Source of the DNA: Massilia sp. WG5
GTDB taxonomy: Bacteria > Pseudomonadota > Gammaproteobacteria > Burkholderiales > Burkholderiaceae_D
Assembly (NCBI RefSeq): GCF_001412595.2
Contig: NZ_CP012640.2
Span: 5,208,001 to 5,272,000 of the forward strand
Direction: 5' to 3'
Length of the DNA: 64,000 bases
The first letter of the stretch is position 1, and each line of letters opens with the position of its first letter. Under the pieces are notes generated by a model. It searched no databases. It saw only the letters and a program-made list of their open reading frames with translations, and was not told where the DNA came from. Positions 18,758-28,236 of this stretch are shown here, in pieces. The position numbers were made by a program, and so were the translations under genes.

Positions 18758-21700
18758 ATGACTACCCCCTCGAACACCATCTACGTCCGCCCGAACTGGG
18801 GCAGCACCACCTGGACCTATGCCGGCACGAGCATGCCGACGGGCGCATCGTCGGCGGCGGTGACCGCGGTCGCCTTCGACGTCGACAGCACCCTCGGCCA
18901 GCAGCTGGCGCGCGGCCAGCTGCAGTACAGTTTCGATAACGGGAAGACCTGGAACGGCTATACGGCGCCGGTCGACGGCCAGGGCGCCTATGTGCAGGCG
19001 ACCGGCACGCTGTGGCGCTTCCTCGACCGCAGCGCCGACGTGATGACGCCGAACGTGTTCAGCGCCCACTACAAGCTGGCGGACGGCAGCGTGGTCTCGC
19101 AGGACAACACCGTCATCGTCGACAATCCGCCGGCCGGCCTGAGCGGCGAGAACGACACCATGTTCTCGACCATGCAGGCGGGCGCCGTGGTCGATCTGCT
19201 GTCCCCGATCGACAGCGGCGCGATGACGGGCGGACGCTGGGTGATCGACAGCCAGTCGCAGCCCGGCCTGTTCTCGATCGCCTACAACCCGGCGACCGAC
19301 ACTGCCGCGCGCCTGGTGCTGAAGGACGCCGCCCAGCTGCCGGCGCTCGGCCTGTCGGCGGTGGTGACCGTGCACTATTACGACCGCTACCAGCTCGACA
19401 CCAACGGCAATCCGATCGCGGGCCAGGGCGTCGCCCGCACCCTGGGCTATACCGTGCAGGACGGCCTCACCCACGACCTGCCTGGCTTCGGCGACGACCT
19501 GAAGCTCGGCGCCGCCGGCAATGCCTGGACCGCCAATCCCTCGCTGGCCGCGCTGTCGAACGGCGGCTTCGTCGCCGCCTGGCAGGGCAGCGACACGATT
19601 GCGGGCGGTGCGGGCGCCGGTCTGTGGGCCCAGCTGCGCGACGCCAGCGGCGCCGCGACCGGCGCAGCCTTTGCGCTGACCCCGGATGGCGACGCCGGCA
19701 TCGAGGGCGAGCCGGCGGTGGCGGCGCTGTCGGGCGGCCGCTTCGTGGTCGCTTATTCGGTCAACGACGGCGCCGCGCATCGCATCGCCTACCGCGTGGT
19801 GGAAGCGAACGGCCGCGCCGGGGCCGAACACCTGCTCGACGGCGGCGCCAGCGGCGATGCCGCCATGCCCACCGTGGCCACCCTGGCCGACGGCAGCTTC
19901 GCCATCGGCTGGCGCAGCGGCGGCGCGGTCCACGTGCAGCAGGCGGCCGCCGACGGCACGGTCCTCGGCTCGCAGCAGGTCTACGGCGTGCTGTCCTCGG
20001 CCTTCAGCCCGAGCCTCGCGGCGCTGAAGCAGGGCGGCTATCTGGTGTCCTGGGGCGAGATCAACGACGGCAACGTCTATGCCGCCACCAGTGCCGGCGG
20101 CCAGGCCTTTGTCGTCAACGGCGACGGCTACGCGGCCAGCCTGGCGACCGCGGCCCCGTTGCCGCACGTCGCCACGCTCGCGAACGGCAACGTCGTGGTC
20201 GCCTGGGACAGCTACGTCAACGCGCCTTTCGGCTTCTCGATGTCCGACATTTTCTTCCGGGTCTACGACAGCGCGGGCCACGCGCTGGGCGGCCCGATGC
20301 AGGCCAACCTGGAGTCCGGCGGCGGGCACTACGACGCCGCGGTGACGGCCCTGTCCGACGGCAGCTTCGTCGTCGCCTGGCAGTCGGACACCGGCGACTA
20401 CGACGGCAGCGGCATCTTCGGCCGCCGCTTCGGCGCGGACGGCAGCGCAGTCGACCAGCAAGAATTCGAGATCAACCAGATGCGCGCCGGCGACCAAACC
20501 AGCCCGGACGTGGTGGCGCTGGCGAATGGCGGTTTCGCCGCGGCCTGGGTCGACAGCCAGGCGGCCGGGGTGGCGGTCGAAGCGCGGGTGTTTGCCTCGG
20601 CCAGCGCCTCGGCGTCCGGCATCGGTACTACGCCAGTGCGGGACGGCTCCCAAGGCAGCAGTTCAGGTAACAGCACTACGCCACCGCTGCCGATCGTGAC
20701 CGCACCGGTGGCGACCGCCCCTGTGGTGACGACGCCGGTGGTCACAGCACCCAGTGTATCCGTCACGCCGGTCGTGATGGCCCCGGGTACACCGGCATCG
20801 ACGGGCGGCGCGATCGCGGCGCAAGCACTGGCAACGGCAGGCAACAACGTGCTGGCGGCCAGCAGCGGCGGCGGTGTCCTTGATGGCAAGGATGGCATGG
20901 ACACGGTCGTTTTCGGCAAGCTGCGCGCCAACTACACAATCACCAGCGACGGCGTCGGCGTATCGCTAGTCGACCTCGCCAGCGGCAGCAAGACCGTGCT
21001 GGCCAATGTCGAGCGCCTGCAGTTCGGCGACCAGAGCATCGCCCTGGATATCCACGGCAACGCCGGCGAAACCTTTCGTCTCTACCAGGCGGCCTTCAAT
21101 CGCACCCCGGACAAATCCGGTCTGGGCTTCTGGATCAATGCGATGGATGACGGTCATTCCCTGCTGGACGTGGCGACCAGCTTCGTCAACAGCAGCGAAT
21201 TCGCGCAGAAGTACGGTACTACGAGCGACGCCCAGTTTGTCGACGCCTTGTACCAGAACGTGCTGCACCGCGCCCCGGATGCGGCCGGCTACGGTTTCTG
21301 GCTGCAGGCCCTGCACGGAACCTCGCGCGCCCAGGTCCTGGTCAATTTCAGCGAAAGCACGGAGAACCAGACCCAGGTCCTTGGCGCAATCAGCAACGGC
21401 ATCAGCTACACGCCGGCCAGGACGGGCACCGGCGGCAATGACGTGATGGCCGCCATCGGCGGCGCCCAGATGGATGGCGGCAGCGGCGTCGACACAGTGG
21501 TCTTCGGCGGGGCCAAGGACGGCTACACGGTCACCAGCGACGGCGTCGGCGTGTCGGTGGTCGACCTCGGCAGCGGCAGCAAGACCGTGCTGGCCAATGT
21601 CGAGCGCCTGCAGTTCGGCGACCGTAGCATCGCCCTGGATATCCACGGCAACGCCGGCGAAACCTTTCGTCTCTACCAGGCGGCCTTCAACCGCACCCCG

Positions 21701-22015
21701 GACAAATCCGGTCTGGGCTTCTGGATGAATGCGATGGATGACGGCCATTCGCTGCTGGACGTGGCGACCAGCTTCGTCAACAGCAGCGAATTCGCGCAGA
21801 AGTACGGCACTACGAGCGACGCCCAGTTTGTCGACGCCTTGTACCAGAACGTGCTGCACCGCGCCCCGGATGCGGCCGGCTACGATTTCTGGCTGCAGGC
21901 CCTGCACGGAACCTCGCGCGCCCAGCTCTTGGTCGATTTCAGCGAAAGCACGGAAAACCAGGCCCAGATCATCGGCATGATCCAGAACGGTATCGAGTAC
22001 ACGCCGGTGGCCTGA
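18758..22015 (+). CDS. Large DUF4214-domain protein, probably secreted
   Basis: 1085 residues. The N-terminal half has repeated NGGFVAAWQ/DGSFVVAWQSDTGDYDGS segments, as in beta-propeller-like exported proteins. A low-complexity Thr/Pro/Val linker (about 640-690) leads to two tandem copies, of 197-residue period, of an HCR-like FG strand region plus a DUF4214 domain (FRLYQAAFNRTPDKSGLGFW, YQNVLHRAPDAAGY). No classical signal peptide is present. Proteins of this type are commonly exported by type I secretion using C-terminal signals; that route is inference, and no T1SS genes are nearby. The ATG at 18758 has no clear ribosome site. A 207-nt AT-richer gap precedes it. Confidence 0.85.
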   Translation: MTTPSNTIYVRPNWGSTTWTYAGTSMPTGASSAAVTAVAFDVDSTLGQQLARGQLQYSFDNGKTWNGYTAPVDGQGAYVQATGTLWRFLDRSADVMTPNVFSAHYKLADGSVVSQDNTVIVDNPPAGLSGENDTMFSTMQAGAVVDLLSPIDSGAMTGGRWVIDSQSQPGLFSIAYNPATDTAARLVLKDAAQLPALGLSAVVTVHYYDRYQLDTNGNPIAGQGVARTLGYTVQDGLTHDLPGFGDDLKLGAAGNAWTANPSLAALSNGGFVAAWQGSDTIAGGAGAGLWAQLRDASGAATGAAFALTPDGDAGIEGEPAVAALSGGRFVVAYSVNDGAAHRIAYRVVEANGRAGAEHLLDGGASGDAAMPTVATLADGSFAIGWRSGGAVHVQQAAADGTVLGSQQVYGVLSSAFSPSLAALKQGGYLVSWGEINDGNVYAATSAGGQAFVVNGDGYAASLATAAPLPHVATLANGNVVVAWDSYVNAPFGFSMSDIFFRVYDSAGHALGGPMQANLESGGGHYDAAVTALSDGSFVVAWQSDTGDYDGSGIFGRRFGADGSAVDQQEFEINQMRAGDQTSPDVVALANGGFAAAWVDSQAAGVAVEARVFASASASASGIGTTPVRDGSQGSSSGNSTTPPLPIVTAPVATAPVVTTPVVTAPSVSVTPVVMAPGTPASTGGAIAAQALATAGNNVLAASSGGGVLDGKDGMDTVVFGKLRANYTITSDGVGVSLVDLASGSKTVLANVERLQFGDQSIALDIHGNAGETFRLYQAAFNRTPDKSGLGFWINAMDDGHSLLDVATSFVNSSEFAQKYGTTSDAQFVDALYQNVLHRAPDAAGYGFWLQALHGTSRAQVLVNFSESTENQTQVLGAISNGISYTPARTGTGGNDVMAAIGGAQMDGGSGVDTVVFGGAKDGYTVTSDGVGVSVVDLGSGSKTVLANVERLQFGDRSIALDIHGNAGETFRLYQAAFNRTPDKSGLGFWMNAMDDGHSLLDVATSFVNSSEFAQKYGTTSDAQFVDALYQNVLHRAPDAAGYDFWLQALHGTSRAQLLVDFSESTENQAQIIGMIQNGIEYTPVA
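20932..22006 (+). repeat. Tandem intragenic duplication, 591-nt period
   Basis: Two nearly identical 484-nt blocks (20932-21415 and 21523-22006) at a period of exactly 591 nt, that is 197 codons, with weaker similarity in the spacer. Differences are few and often silent. The duplicated part encodes the DUF4214 module, pointing to recent duplication or gene conversion. Confidence 0.92.
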
Positions 22016-22025
22016 GACCGCCGGT

Positions 22026-22751
22026 TCAGGCGTCGGGCGCCTGGTGGGTGCGGCGCTGCAGGGCTTCGCCGATCATCACCAGCACCGGGCCGCTGGCCGT
22101 GCCGAGCCCGTGCGCCAGGTCGGCCAGGGTCAGGCGCAGGATGCGCTGGTCGGGGCGGCTGCAGTTTTCGATCACGACCACCGGCAGCCCGGGCCGGCGT
22201 CCCAGCGCCAGCAGGCGCTCGGCGGTGGCGGCTGCTTCGCGTCCGCCCATGTACTGCACCATGGTGTCGGTTGCGGGCAGGGCTGCGTGCTCTGGCTCGT
22301 CCGGAGCAGTGCTGGAGGTGAAGAAGGCGACGCTGCGCGCCACGCCGCGCTTGGTGAGCGGCTGCTTCGTCGCGGCGGCGGCGGCCACGGCGGTGGTGAT
22401 GCCGGGGACGATGTCGACCTCGATGCCGGCTTCTTCGAGCGCGCGCAATTCCTCGTCGGCGCGCCCGAACAGCATCGGGTCGCCGCCCTTCAGGCGCACC
22501 ACCACCTGATAGCGCCGGGCGCAATCGACCAGTTGTTCGTTGATGAGGGTTTGCGCGGTGGAGCGCTGGCCGGAACGCTTGCCGACCGAGATCTTCTCGG
22601 CCCGCGCGCACAGCGCCAGCATCTCGGGCGTGACGAGAGCGTCGTAGAGCACGACGTCGGCCTGCGCCAGCAGGCGCGCGCCGCGCACGGTGATGAGGTC
22701 AGCCGCGCCGGGACCGGCTCCGATTAAATACACTTTTCCCAGCCCAGCCAT
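22026..22751 (-). CDS. cobA: Uroporphyrinogen-III C-methyltransferase (SUMT)
   Basis: 241-residue stand-alone SUMT that makes precorrin-2 from uroporphyrinogen III with two SAM, feeding siroheme for sulfite reductase. Motifs: VYLIGAGPGAADLITVRGARLL at the N-terminus (GxGPG), VRLKGGDPMLFGR, VPGITTAVAAAA and TMVQYMGG. The ATG at 22751 is preferred because AAGGA stands just upstream; an ATG 12 nt earlier is also in frame. It lacks the CysG dehydrogenase/ferrochelatase domain. It is the last gene of the leftward cys cluster, separated from cysN by a palindromic repeat. Confidence 0.93.
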   Translation of the reverse strand: MAGLGKVYLIGAGPGAADLITVRGARLLAQADVVLYDALVTPEMLALCARAEKISVGKRSGQRSTAQTLINEQLVDCARRYQVVVRLKGGDPMLFGRADEELRALEEAGIEVDIVPGITTAVAAAAATKQPLTKRGVARSVAFFTSSTAPDEPEHAALPATDTMVQYMGGREAAATAERLLALGRRPGLPVVVIENCSRPDQRILRLTLADLAHGLGTASGPVLVMIGEALQRRTHQAPDA

Positions 22752-22792
22752 ACTTTCCTTCATTTCTTAGCACAGACGCGACGTATCGGGGC

Positions 22793-22915
22793 ATCGAGAA
22801 ACCGTCGCGAGCGGCCGCAGATTTGGCCGAGAAGCGCAGCCGTACTTCGGTACGGCCGGTCCGCCGTAGCGGAGCATCGCAGGCCGAATCTGCAACGCGC
22901 AGCAGGTTTATCGAG
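22793..22915. repeat. Palindromic intergenic element, long form
   Basis: Imperfect inverted repeat whose outer arms read CGAGAAACC...GGTTTATCGAG and inner arms GCAGATTTGGCC...GGCCGAATCTGC. It encloses a perfect stem with a TTCG tetraloop (GCCGTAC-TTCG-GTACGGC, 22839-22856). A shorter relative lies at 59605-59671. It sits between cysN and cobA. Confidence 0.75.
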
Positions 22916-22921
22916 CCCCCC

Positions 22922-24256
22922 TCAGATGCGAATCATACCGGCTGCTACGGTCTGATGGGTGACTTCATCGATCAGGATGAAAGCACCGGTCGCGCGAATG
23001 TCCTCGTAGGCGTCGGCGGCCAGCGGCTGCTGCACGGCGATTTCGATGCGGGCGATGTCGTTCAGCTTCAGGCCTTCCGCAGCATGGCGCTGCTGGGTGT
23101 TCACGTCCAGGATCGAATCGATCGCCTTCACCTTGGCCATGGTCTGGCGGGTGCCGTGCTTGATCCAGTACTTGCGGCGCACGTCGAGCGGCTCGTCGGC
23201 CATCCAGCAGACGTCGGCCTTGACCTGTTTGAGCAGGGTGGCCGGCTGCGAGGCGCCGGCCAGCACGTCGCCGCGCGAGATGTCGACGTACTCGTTCAGC
23301 AGCAGGGTGACCGACTGGCCGGCCACCGCGCTCTGCAGGGAACCGTCGAAAGTCTGGATTTCCTTGACCGTGGTCTCGACGCCGGAAGGCTGCACCACCA
23401 GCTTGTCGCCGACCGACACCTTGCCCGACTCGATGCGGCCCATGTAGCCGCGGAAGTCGTTGGCCTCGTGGCCGTTGTGGCGCGCCACCAGCTGCACCGG
23501 GAAGCGGAACGGGGCGTCGTGCGCTTCGTCGTAGACGCTGATCGATTCCAGCAGCTCGATCAGGGTCGGGCCTTCGTACCACGCCATGTTGTCGGTCTTC
23601 TCGACGACGTTGTCGCCGGCCAGGGCCGACAGCGGGATCGCGGTGATGTCCTGCAGGCCGAGGCTCTTCGCGAACTCGGTGTAGGCGCCGACGATGCGGT
23701 CGTAGACGCTGCGGTCGTAGTTCACCAGGTCCATCTTGTTGACGGCGACGATCACATGCTCGATCTGCAGCAGCTTGGCGATGGTCGAGTGGCGCTTCGT
23801 TTGCGTCAGCAGCTCCACGCTGCCGTCGTCGTTCAGCTTCACCTTCGAGACGTCCACCAGGATGATCACGGCGTCCGCGGTCGAGGCGCCGGTCACCATG
23901 TTACGGGTGTACTGCTCGTGGCCGGGCGTGTCGGCGATGATGAACTTGCGCTTCGGCGTGGCGAAGTAACGGTAGGCGACGTCGATCGTGATGCCCTGTT
24001 CGCGCTCGGCTTCGAGGCCGTCGGTCAGCAGGGACAGGTCGATGGTGTCGCCCACGGTGCGCTTGTGCTTCGAGCGCGACACGGCTGCCAGCTGGTCGGC
24101 GAAGATGCCCTTGCTGTCGTACAGCAGGCGGCCGATCAGGGTGCTCTTGCCGTCGTCGACGGAGCCGGCGGTGATGAAGCGCAGCAGCGAAGCCTGGCCG
24201 GACTGGTCGGCCTGGTGATTGAGGTCGGTGCTGGTGGTGACGGTGCGGGCGTTCAT
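22922..24256 (-). CDS. cysN: Sulfate adenylyltransferase subunit 1 (GTPase)
   Basis: EF-Tu-like GTPase of 444 residues that drives ATP sulfurylase (CysD). G motifs: GSVDDGKST (about 32-40), DTPGHEQY and NKMD, followed by two beta-barrel domains. No fused APS kinase (CysC) domain is present, consistent with the APS reductase type of pathway used here. Start and cysD stop overlap (TGATG), so translation is coupled. Confidence 0.96.
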   Translation of the reverse strand: MNARTVTTSTDLNHQADQSGQASLLRFITAGSVDDGKSTLIGRLLYDSKGIFADQLAAVSRSKHKRTVGDTIDLSLLTDGLEAEREQGITIDVAYRYFATPKRKFIIADTPGHEQYTRNMVTGASTADAVIILVDVSKVKLNDDGSVELLTQTKRHSTIAKLLQIEHVIVAVNKMDLVNYDRSVYDRIVGAYTEFAKSLGLQDITAIPLSALAGDNVVEKTDNMAWYEGPTLIELLESISVYDEAHDAPFRFPVQLVARHNGHEANDFRGYMGRIESGKVSVGDKLVVQPSGVETTVKEIQTFDGSLQSAVAGQSVTLLLNEYVDISRGDVLAGASQPATLLKQVKADVCWMADEPLDVRRKYWIKHGTRQTMAKVKAIDSILDVNTQQRHAAEGLKLNDIARIEIAVQQPLAADAYEDIRATGAFILIDEVTHQTVAAGMIRI

Positions 24257-25206
24257 CAGAAATATCCTTGTTTCTTGCGTTTTTCCATCGACGCTTCCGA
24301 GGTCTGGTCGTCCATGCGGGTCGCGCCGCGCTCGGTGATCTGGGTGATCGCGGTTTCGGCGATGATGTCGTCCGGCGTCGAGGCGGTCGAGGCCACCGGG
24401 CAGGTGCAGGAGATGTCGCCGACGGTGCGGAAGCGCACGACCTGGGTCTCGACCTGCTCGCCTTCGCGGGCCGGGGTCAGCGGGGTCAGCGGCACCAGCA
24501 GGCCGTTGCGCGGGATCACCTGGCGCTCGTGCGCATAGTAGATCGGGGGCAGGGCCAGCTTCTCGCGGGCGATGTACTGCCAGACGTCGAGCTCGGTCCA
24601 GTTCGAGATCGGGAACACGCGCATGTTCTCGCCCGGGTGCACGCGGGTGTTATACAGGTCCCACAGTTCGGGGCGCTGGGCCTTCGGGTCCCACTGGCCG
24701 AATTCGTCGCGGAAGGAGAAGATGCGCTCCTTGGCGCGCGCCTTTTCCTCGTCGCGGCGGGCGCCGCCGATGCAGGCGTCGAAGCCGTATTCGGCGATGG
24801 TTTCCAGCAGCGTGACGGCCTGGGCCGCGTTGCGCGAATCGGTTTGCGGGTTACGCAGGCGCACCGTGCCCTTCCTGATCGATTCCTCGACCGAGCCGAC
24901 GATCAGGCGTTCGCCCAGTTCGGCGGCGCGCGCGTCGCGGAAGGCGATCACTTCGTCGAAGTTGTGGCCGGTGTCGATGTGCACCAGCGGGAAGGGGAAT
25001 TTGCCGGGGCGGAAAGCCTTCTCGGCCAGGCGCAGCAGCACCACGGAGTCCTTGCCGCCCGAGAACAGCAGGGCCGGATTCGCGCACTCGGCCGCGACTT
25101 CGCGCAGGATGTGGATCGCTTCCGATTCGAGGGCGTCGAGGTGGCGCGAGTTCACGTCAAAATTCGCGTCGCCGAGCGCGCCTGGGGTATCAGTAAAAGT
25201 CGTCAT
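24256..25206 (-). CDS. cysD: Sulfate adenylyltransferase subunit 2
   Basis: ATP sulfurylase catalytic subunit of 316 residues, forming APS from sulfate and ATP. The PP-loop motif FSGGKDSVVLLRLA, the IDTGHNF block, the GGARRDEEKARAKER segment and the C-terminal SMEKRKKQGYF tail are all typical. The chosen ATG (MTTFTDTPG, 25206) gives the usual family length. It lies 41 nt downstream of cysH and overlaps cysN by 1 nt. Confidence 0.96.
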   Translation of the reverse strand: MTTFTDTPGALGDANFDVNSRHLDALESEAIHILREVAAECANPALLFSGGKDSVVLLRLAEKAFRPGKFPFPLVHIDTGHNFDEVIAFRDARAAELGERLIVGSVEESIRKGTVRLRNPQTDSRNAAQAVTLLETIAEYGFDACIGGARRDEEKARAKERIFSFRDEFGQWDPKAQRPELWDLYNTRVHPGENMRVFPISNWTELDVWQYIAREKLALPPIYYAHERQVIPRNGLLVPLTPLTPAREGEQVETQVVRFRTVGDISCTCPVASTASTPDDIIAETAITQITERGATRMDDQTSEASMEKRKKQGYF

Positions 25207-25247
25207 GATGGCTGTGCCTGTCAATGTCTTGTGTTCGTCCGCGCCGT

Positions 25248-25964
25248 TCAGGCGGCCACGGATTTGATGCGGATAAGTTTGCCGTCGACCAGGTGCAGGC
25301 CGCATTCCTTGGATTCCGGGTTTTCCCACCACCAGCGGCCGGCGCGGATGTCCTCGCCCGGCTGGATCGCCCGGGTGCAGGGCTCGCAGCCGATCGAGGG
25401 ATAGCCGCGCTCGTGCAGGCTGTTGTAGGGCACGTCGTTGGCGCGGATGTATTCCCAGACGTCCTGCTCGGACCAGTCGGCCAGCGGATTGAACTTGGCC
25501 ATGCCGTGCGCGGCGTCGTCTTCCTGCACGGCCAGTTCGGCGCGGGTGGTCGACTGGGCGCGGCGCTGGCCGGTGATCCAGGCCTTCTTGCCGGACAGGG
25601 CGCGGCCGAGCGGCTCGACCTTGCGCACGCGGCAGCATTCCTTGCGCATCTCGACGCTGTCGTAGAAGGCATTCAGGCCGTTCTGCGTCACGTACTGCTC
25701 GACCAGTTCCGGTTGCGGCCGGAACAGTGCGATCTCGGTGCCGTAGTGGGCCTTGACCTTGTCCAGCACGTCCAGCGTTTCCTTGTGCAGGCGGCCGGTT
25801 TCCAGCGAAAAGATGCCGATCGGCAGGGCAGCCTTCAGGATCAGGTCGGTCAGGACCATGTCCTCGGCCGCCAGGCTGGAAGCGAACACGGCCGGCGAAT
25901 GATCGCGCGCGATGCGCTCCAGGATGCCGCGGGTTTCTTCTGTCCGCAGGTGCAGGTCGCTCAT
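25248..25964 (-). CDS. cysH: Assimilatory APS reductase
   Basis: Reduces APS to sulfite; 238 residues. The two cysteine pairs CC (ECCRVRKVEPL) and CxxC (GCEPCTR) bind a [4Fe-4S] cluster, identifying the APS- rather than PAPS-using type, and the C-terminal SKECGLH carries the catalytic Cys. This agrees with the lack of an APS kinase domain in cysN. It lies between the DUF934 gene (9 nt) and cysD (41 nt) in one leftward operon. Confidence 0.95.
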   Translation of the reverse strand: MSDLHLRTEETRGILERIARDHSPAVFASSLAAEDMVLTDLILKAALPIGIFSLETGRLHKETLDVLDKVKAHYGTEIALFRPQPELVEQYVTQNGLNAFYDSVEMRKECCRVRKVEPLGRALSGKKAWITGQRRAQSTTRAELAVQEDDAAHGMAKFNPLADWSEQDVWEYIRANDVPYNSLHERGYPSIGCEPCTRAIQPGEDIRAGRWWWENPESKECGLHLVDGKLIRIKSVAA

Positions 25965-25973
25965 GATCTTTCC

Positions 25974-26540
25974 TTAGATACCCGCGCCGACGTCGCTGTG
26001 TTCCAGCGGCACGTCGCGCTTTACGCGGCGGAACAGCGGCAGCGGTTGATCGCTTGACGCCTGGTAGGTTTCCGAGAAGACGGTCAGGCCCTTCAGTGCG
26101 TCCTGGATCGAACGGTCCTGGCGCGTCGCATAGGCGTCGAAGCCGCAGCGATGCATCTGGAACAACTGGTCGCGCAGCACGTCGCCGATCGCGCGCAGCT
26201 CGCCGGTGTAGCCCAGGCGCTTGCGCAGGTTGAAGGCGATCGAATAGCCGCGGCCATCCGTGAACTTCGGGAAGTCGACGGCGATCACGCCGAACTTGTC
26301 CAGCTCGTCCTGGACGGCCGATGCCAGTTCGTCGGGGGCGAACCACAGGCCGATCTCGCCGGCGCGCTGCACCAGTTCGTCGCGCCGGGCCTGCCAGACC
26401 TTCAGCGGGACGATGACTTTGCCGGCCGGGATCTCGACCGTTTCCGGGGTCTCCCCCTCGTCGAGGCGCAGGACGCGCCAGTCGTCGGCGACGACCGCGC
26501 GGCCCTTGATGATCTGTTCGTGGTGCTGCAGCTTAGGCAT
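25974..26540 (-). CDS. DUF934 protein of the sulfite reductase operon
   Basis: 188 residues, a DUF934 member with the conserved core FPKFTDGRGYSIAFNLRKRLGYTGELRAIGDVLRDQLFQMHRCGFDAY. Such genes are nearly always next to cysI-type reductases in betaproteobacteria and alphaproteobacteria, and a helper role (electron delivery or assembly) has been supposed from the linkage; the activity is unknown. Its start overlaps the end of cysI by 8 nt. Confidence 0.9.
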   Translation of the reverse strand: MPKLQHHEQIIKGRAVVADDWRVLRLDEGETPETVEIPAGKVIVPLKVWQARRDELVQRAGEIGLWFAPDELASAVQDELDKFGVIAVDFPKFTDGRGYSIAFNLRKRLGYTGELRAIGDVLRDQLFQMHRCGFDAYATRQDRSIQDALKGLTVFSETYQASSDQPLPLFRRVKRDVPLEHSDVGAGI

Positions 26541-28236
26541 ATTGGTCTTCTCCGACTGCCAGTTCGCCCGCCGGGATCGGCGTGGCATACACATGTTCCT
26601 TGAACGGGTTGACCCCGAGGCGCTGGGTGACGTCGACGAAGCGCTCGCCGTCGACGCGCTCGCGCAGGTAGACGTCGAGCAGGCGCTGCACGACTTCCGG
26701 CATCTGCGAGGCCGAGAACGAGGGGCCGATGATCTTGCCGAGGGCGGCTTCATTGCCCTGGGCGCCGCCGATCGACACCTGGTACCACTCGGAACCGTCC
26801 TTGTCGACGCCCAGGATGCCGATATGGCCGACGTGGTGGTGGCCGCAGGCATTGATGCAGCCGGAGATGTTCAGTTCGATGTCGCCGATGTCGTGCTGGA
26901 AGTCGATGTCATCGAAGCGCTGGGCGATGGCGGCGGCGATCGGGATCGATTTCGCGTTCGCCAGCGAGCAGTAGTCGCCGCCCGGGCAGGCGATGATGTC
27001 GGTCAGCAGGCCGATGTTCGGCGTCGCCAGGCCCTTGGCCTTGGCCAGCTGCCAGATCTCGAACAGCTTCGACTGCTCGACGTCGGCCAGCACCAGGTTC
27101 TGCTCGTGGGTCACGCGCAGTTCGCCGAAGCTGTACTTGTCGGCCAGGTCGGCCACGAAATCCATCTGCTCGGCGGTGGCGTCGCCCGGCGGCACGCCGG
27201 TCTTCTTCAGCGACAGCACGACCGAGGCGTAGCCCGCCATCTTGTGCGGCTTGACGTTGCGCTGCAGCCAGTTGCCGAAGGCCTTGTTGTCTTCCGCATC
27301 TTTCCCGCCAGCGGCGCGCGGATCGATATTTTCCAGCGCGGCATACGGCGGCGGCGTGAAGTAGGCGGCGACGCGGTCCAGTTCTTCGCGGGTCAGGGTT
27401 TCCGGGCCGTCCTTCAGGTCGGCGAATTCCTGTTCGACCAGGCGCGCGAATTCTTCCGCGCCCACGGCTTTCACCAGGATCTTGATGCGGGCCTTGTACT
27501 TGTTGTCGCGGCGGCCGAACTGGTTGTACACGCGCATGACCGCCTCGAGGTAGGTCAGCAGGTCCTGCCAGGGCACGAACTCGTTGATCGTGCTGCCGAT
27601 GATCGGGGTACGGCCGAGGCCGCCGCCAACCATGAACTTGAAGCCGACGTCGCCGGCCGCGTTGCGCACGGCGGTCAGGCCGATGTCGTGCACGGCGATC
27701 GCGGCGCGGTCCTGGACGGCACCGTTGACCGCGATCTTGAACTTACGGGGCAGGGCGATGAATTCCGGGTGGAAGGTACTCCACTGGCGGATGAGCTCGC
27801 AGAACGGGCGCGGATCGATGATCTCGTCCGCGGCCACGCCGGCGAACTGGTCGGTCGTGGTGTTGCGGATGCAGTTGCCCGAGGTCTGGATCGCGTGCAT
27901 TTCCACCGAAGCCAGGTCGGTCAGGATGTCCGGGGTCTGCTCCAGCTCGATCCAGTTGAACTGGATGTTCTGGCGCGTCGTGAAGTGGCCGTAGCCGCGG
28001 TCGTAGGTGCGGGCGATGTGCGCGAACATGCGCAGCTGCTTGGTCGAGAGCAGGCCGTAGGGCACCGCGATGCGCAGCATGTAGGCATGGCGCTGCATGT
28101 ACAGGCCGTTCTGCAGGCGCAGCGGCAGGAATTCTTCTTCGGTCAGCTCGTCGTTGAGGCGGCGCTGCACCTGGTCGCGGTACTGGGCGATGCGCTCACG
28201 TACGATGAGATGGTCGTATTGGTCGTAACGGTACAT
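26533..28236 (-). CDS. cysI: Ferredoxin-type sulfite/nitrite reductase, hemoprotein
   Basis: 567-residue siroheme and [4Fe-4S] enzyme reducing sulfite to sulfide. Cluster ligands are visible as CPGGDYC (C-x5-C) and SGCINACGHHHVG (C-x3-C). Both ferredoxin-like half domains are present. The ATG at 28236 (MYRYDQYDH) is preferred, with GAGGA-TCGGA just upstream; an earlier in-frame ATG at 28260 is possible. No cysJ flavoprotein gene is nearby. First gene of the leftward cys operon, divergent from the CysB-like regulator. Confidence 0.93.
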   Translation of the reverse strand: MYRYDQYDHLIVRERIAQYRDQVQRRLNDELTEEEFLPLRLQNGLYMQRHAYMLRIAVPYGLLSTKQLRMFAHIARTYDRGYGHFTTRQNIQFNWIELEQTPDILTDLASVEMHAIQTSGNCIRNTTTDQFAGVAADEIIDPRPFCELIRQWSTFHPEFIALPRKFKIAVNGAVQDRAAIAVHDIGLTAVRNAAGDVGFKFMVGGGLGRTPIIGSTINEFVPWQDLLTYLEAVMRVYNQFGRRDNKYKARIKILVKAVGAEEFARLVEQEFADLKDGPETLTREELDRVAAYFTPPPYAALENIDPRAAGGKDAEDNKAFGNWLQRNVKPHKMAGYASVVLSLKKTGVPPGDATAEQMDFVADLADKYSFGELRVTHEQNLVLADVEQSKLFEIWQLAKAKGLATPNIGLLTDIIACPGGDYCSLANAKSIPIAAAIAQRFDDIDFQHDIGDIELNISGCINACGHHHVGHIGILGVDKDGSEWYQVSIGGAQGNEAALGKIIGPSFSASQMPEVVQRLLDVYLRERVDGERFVDVTQRLGVNPFKEHVYATPIPAGELAVGEDQYA

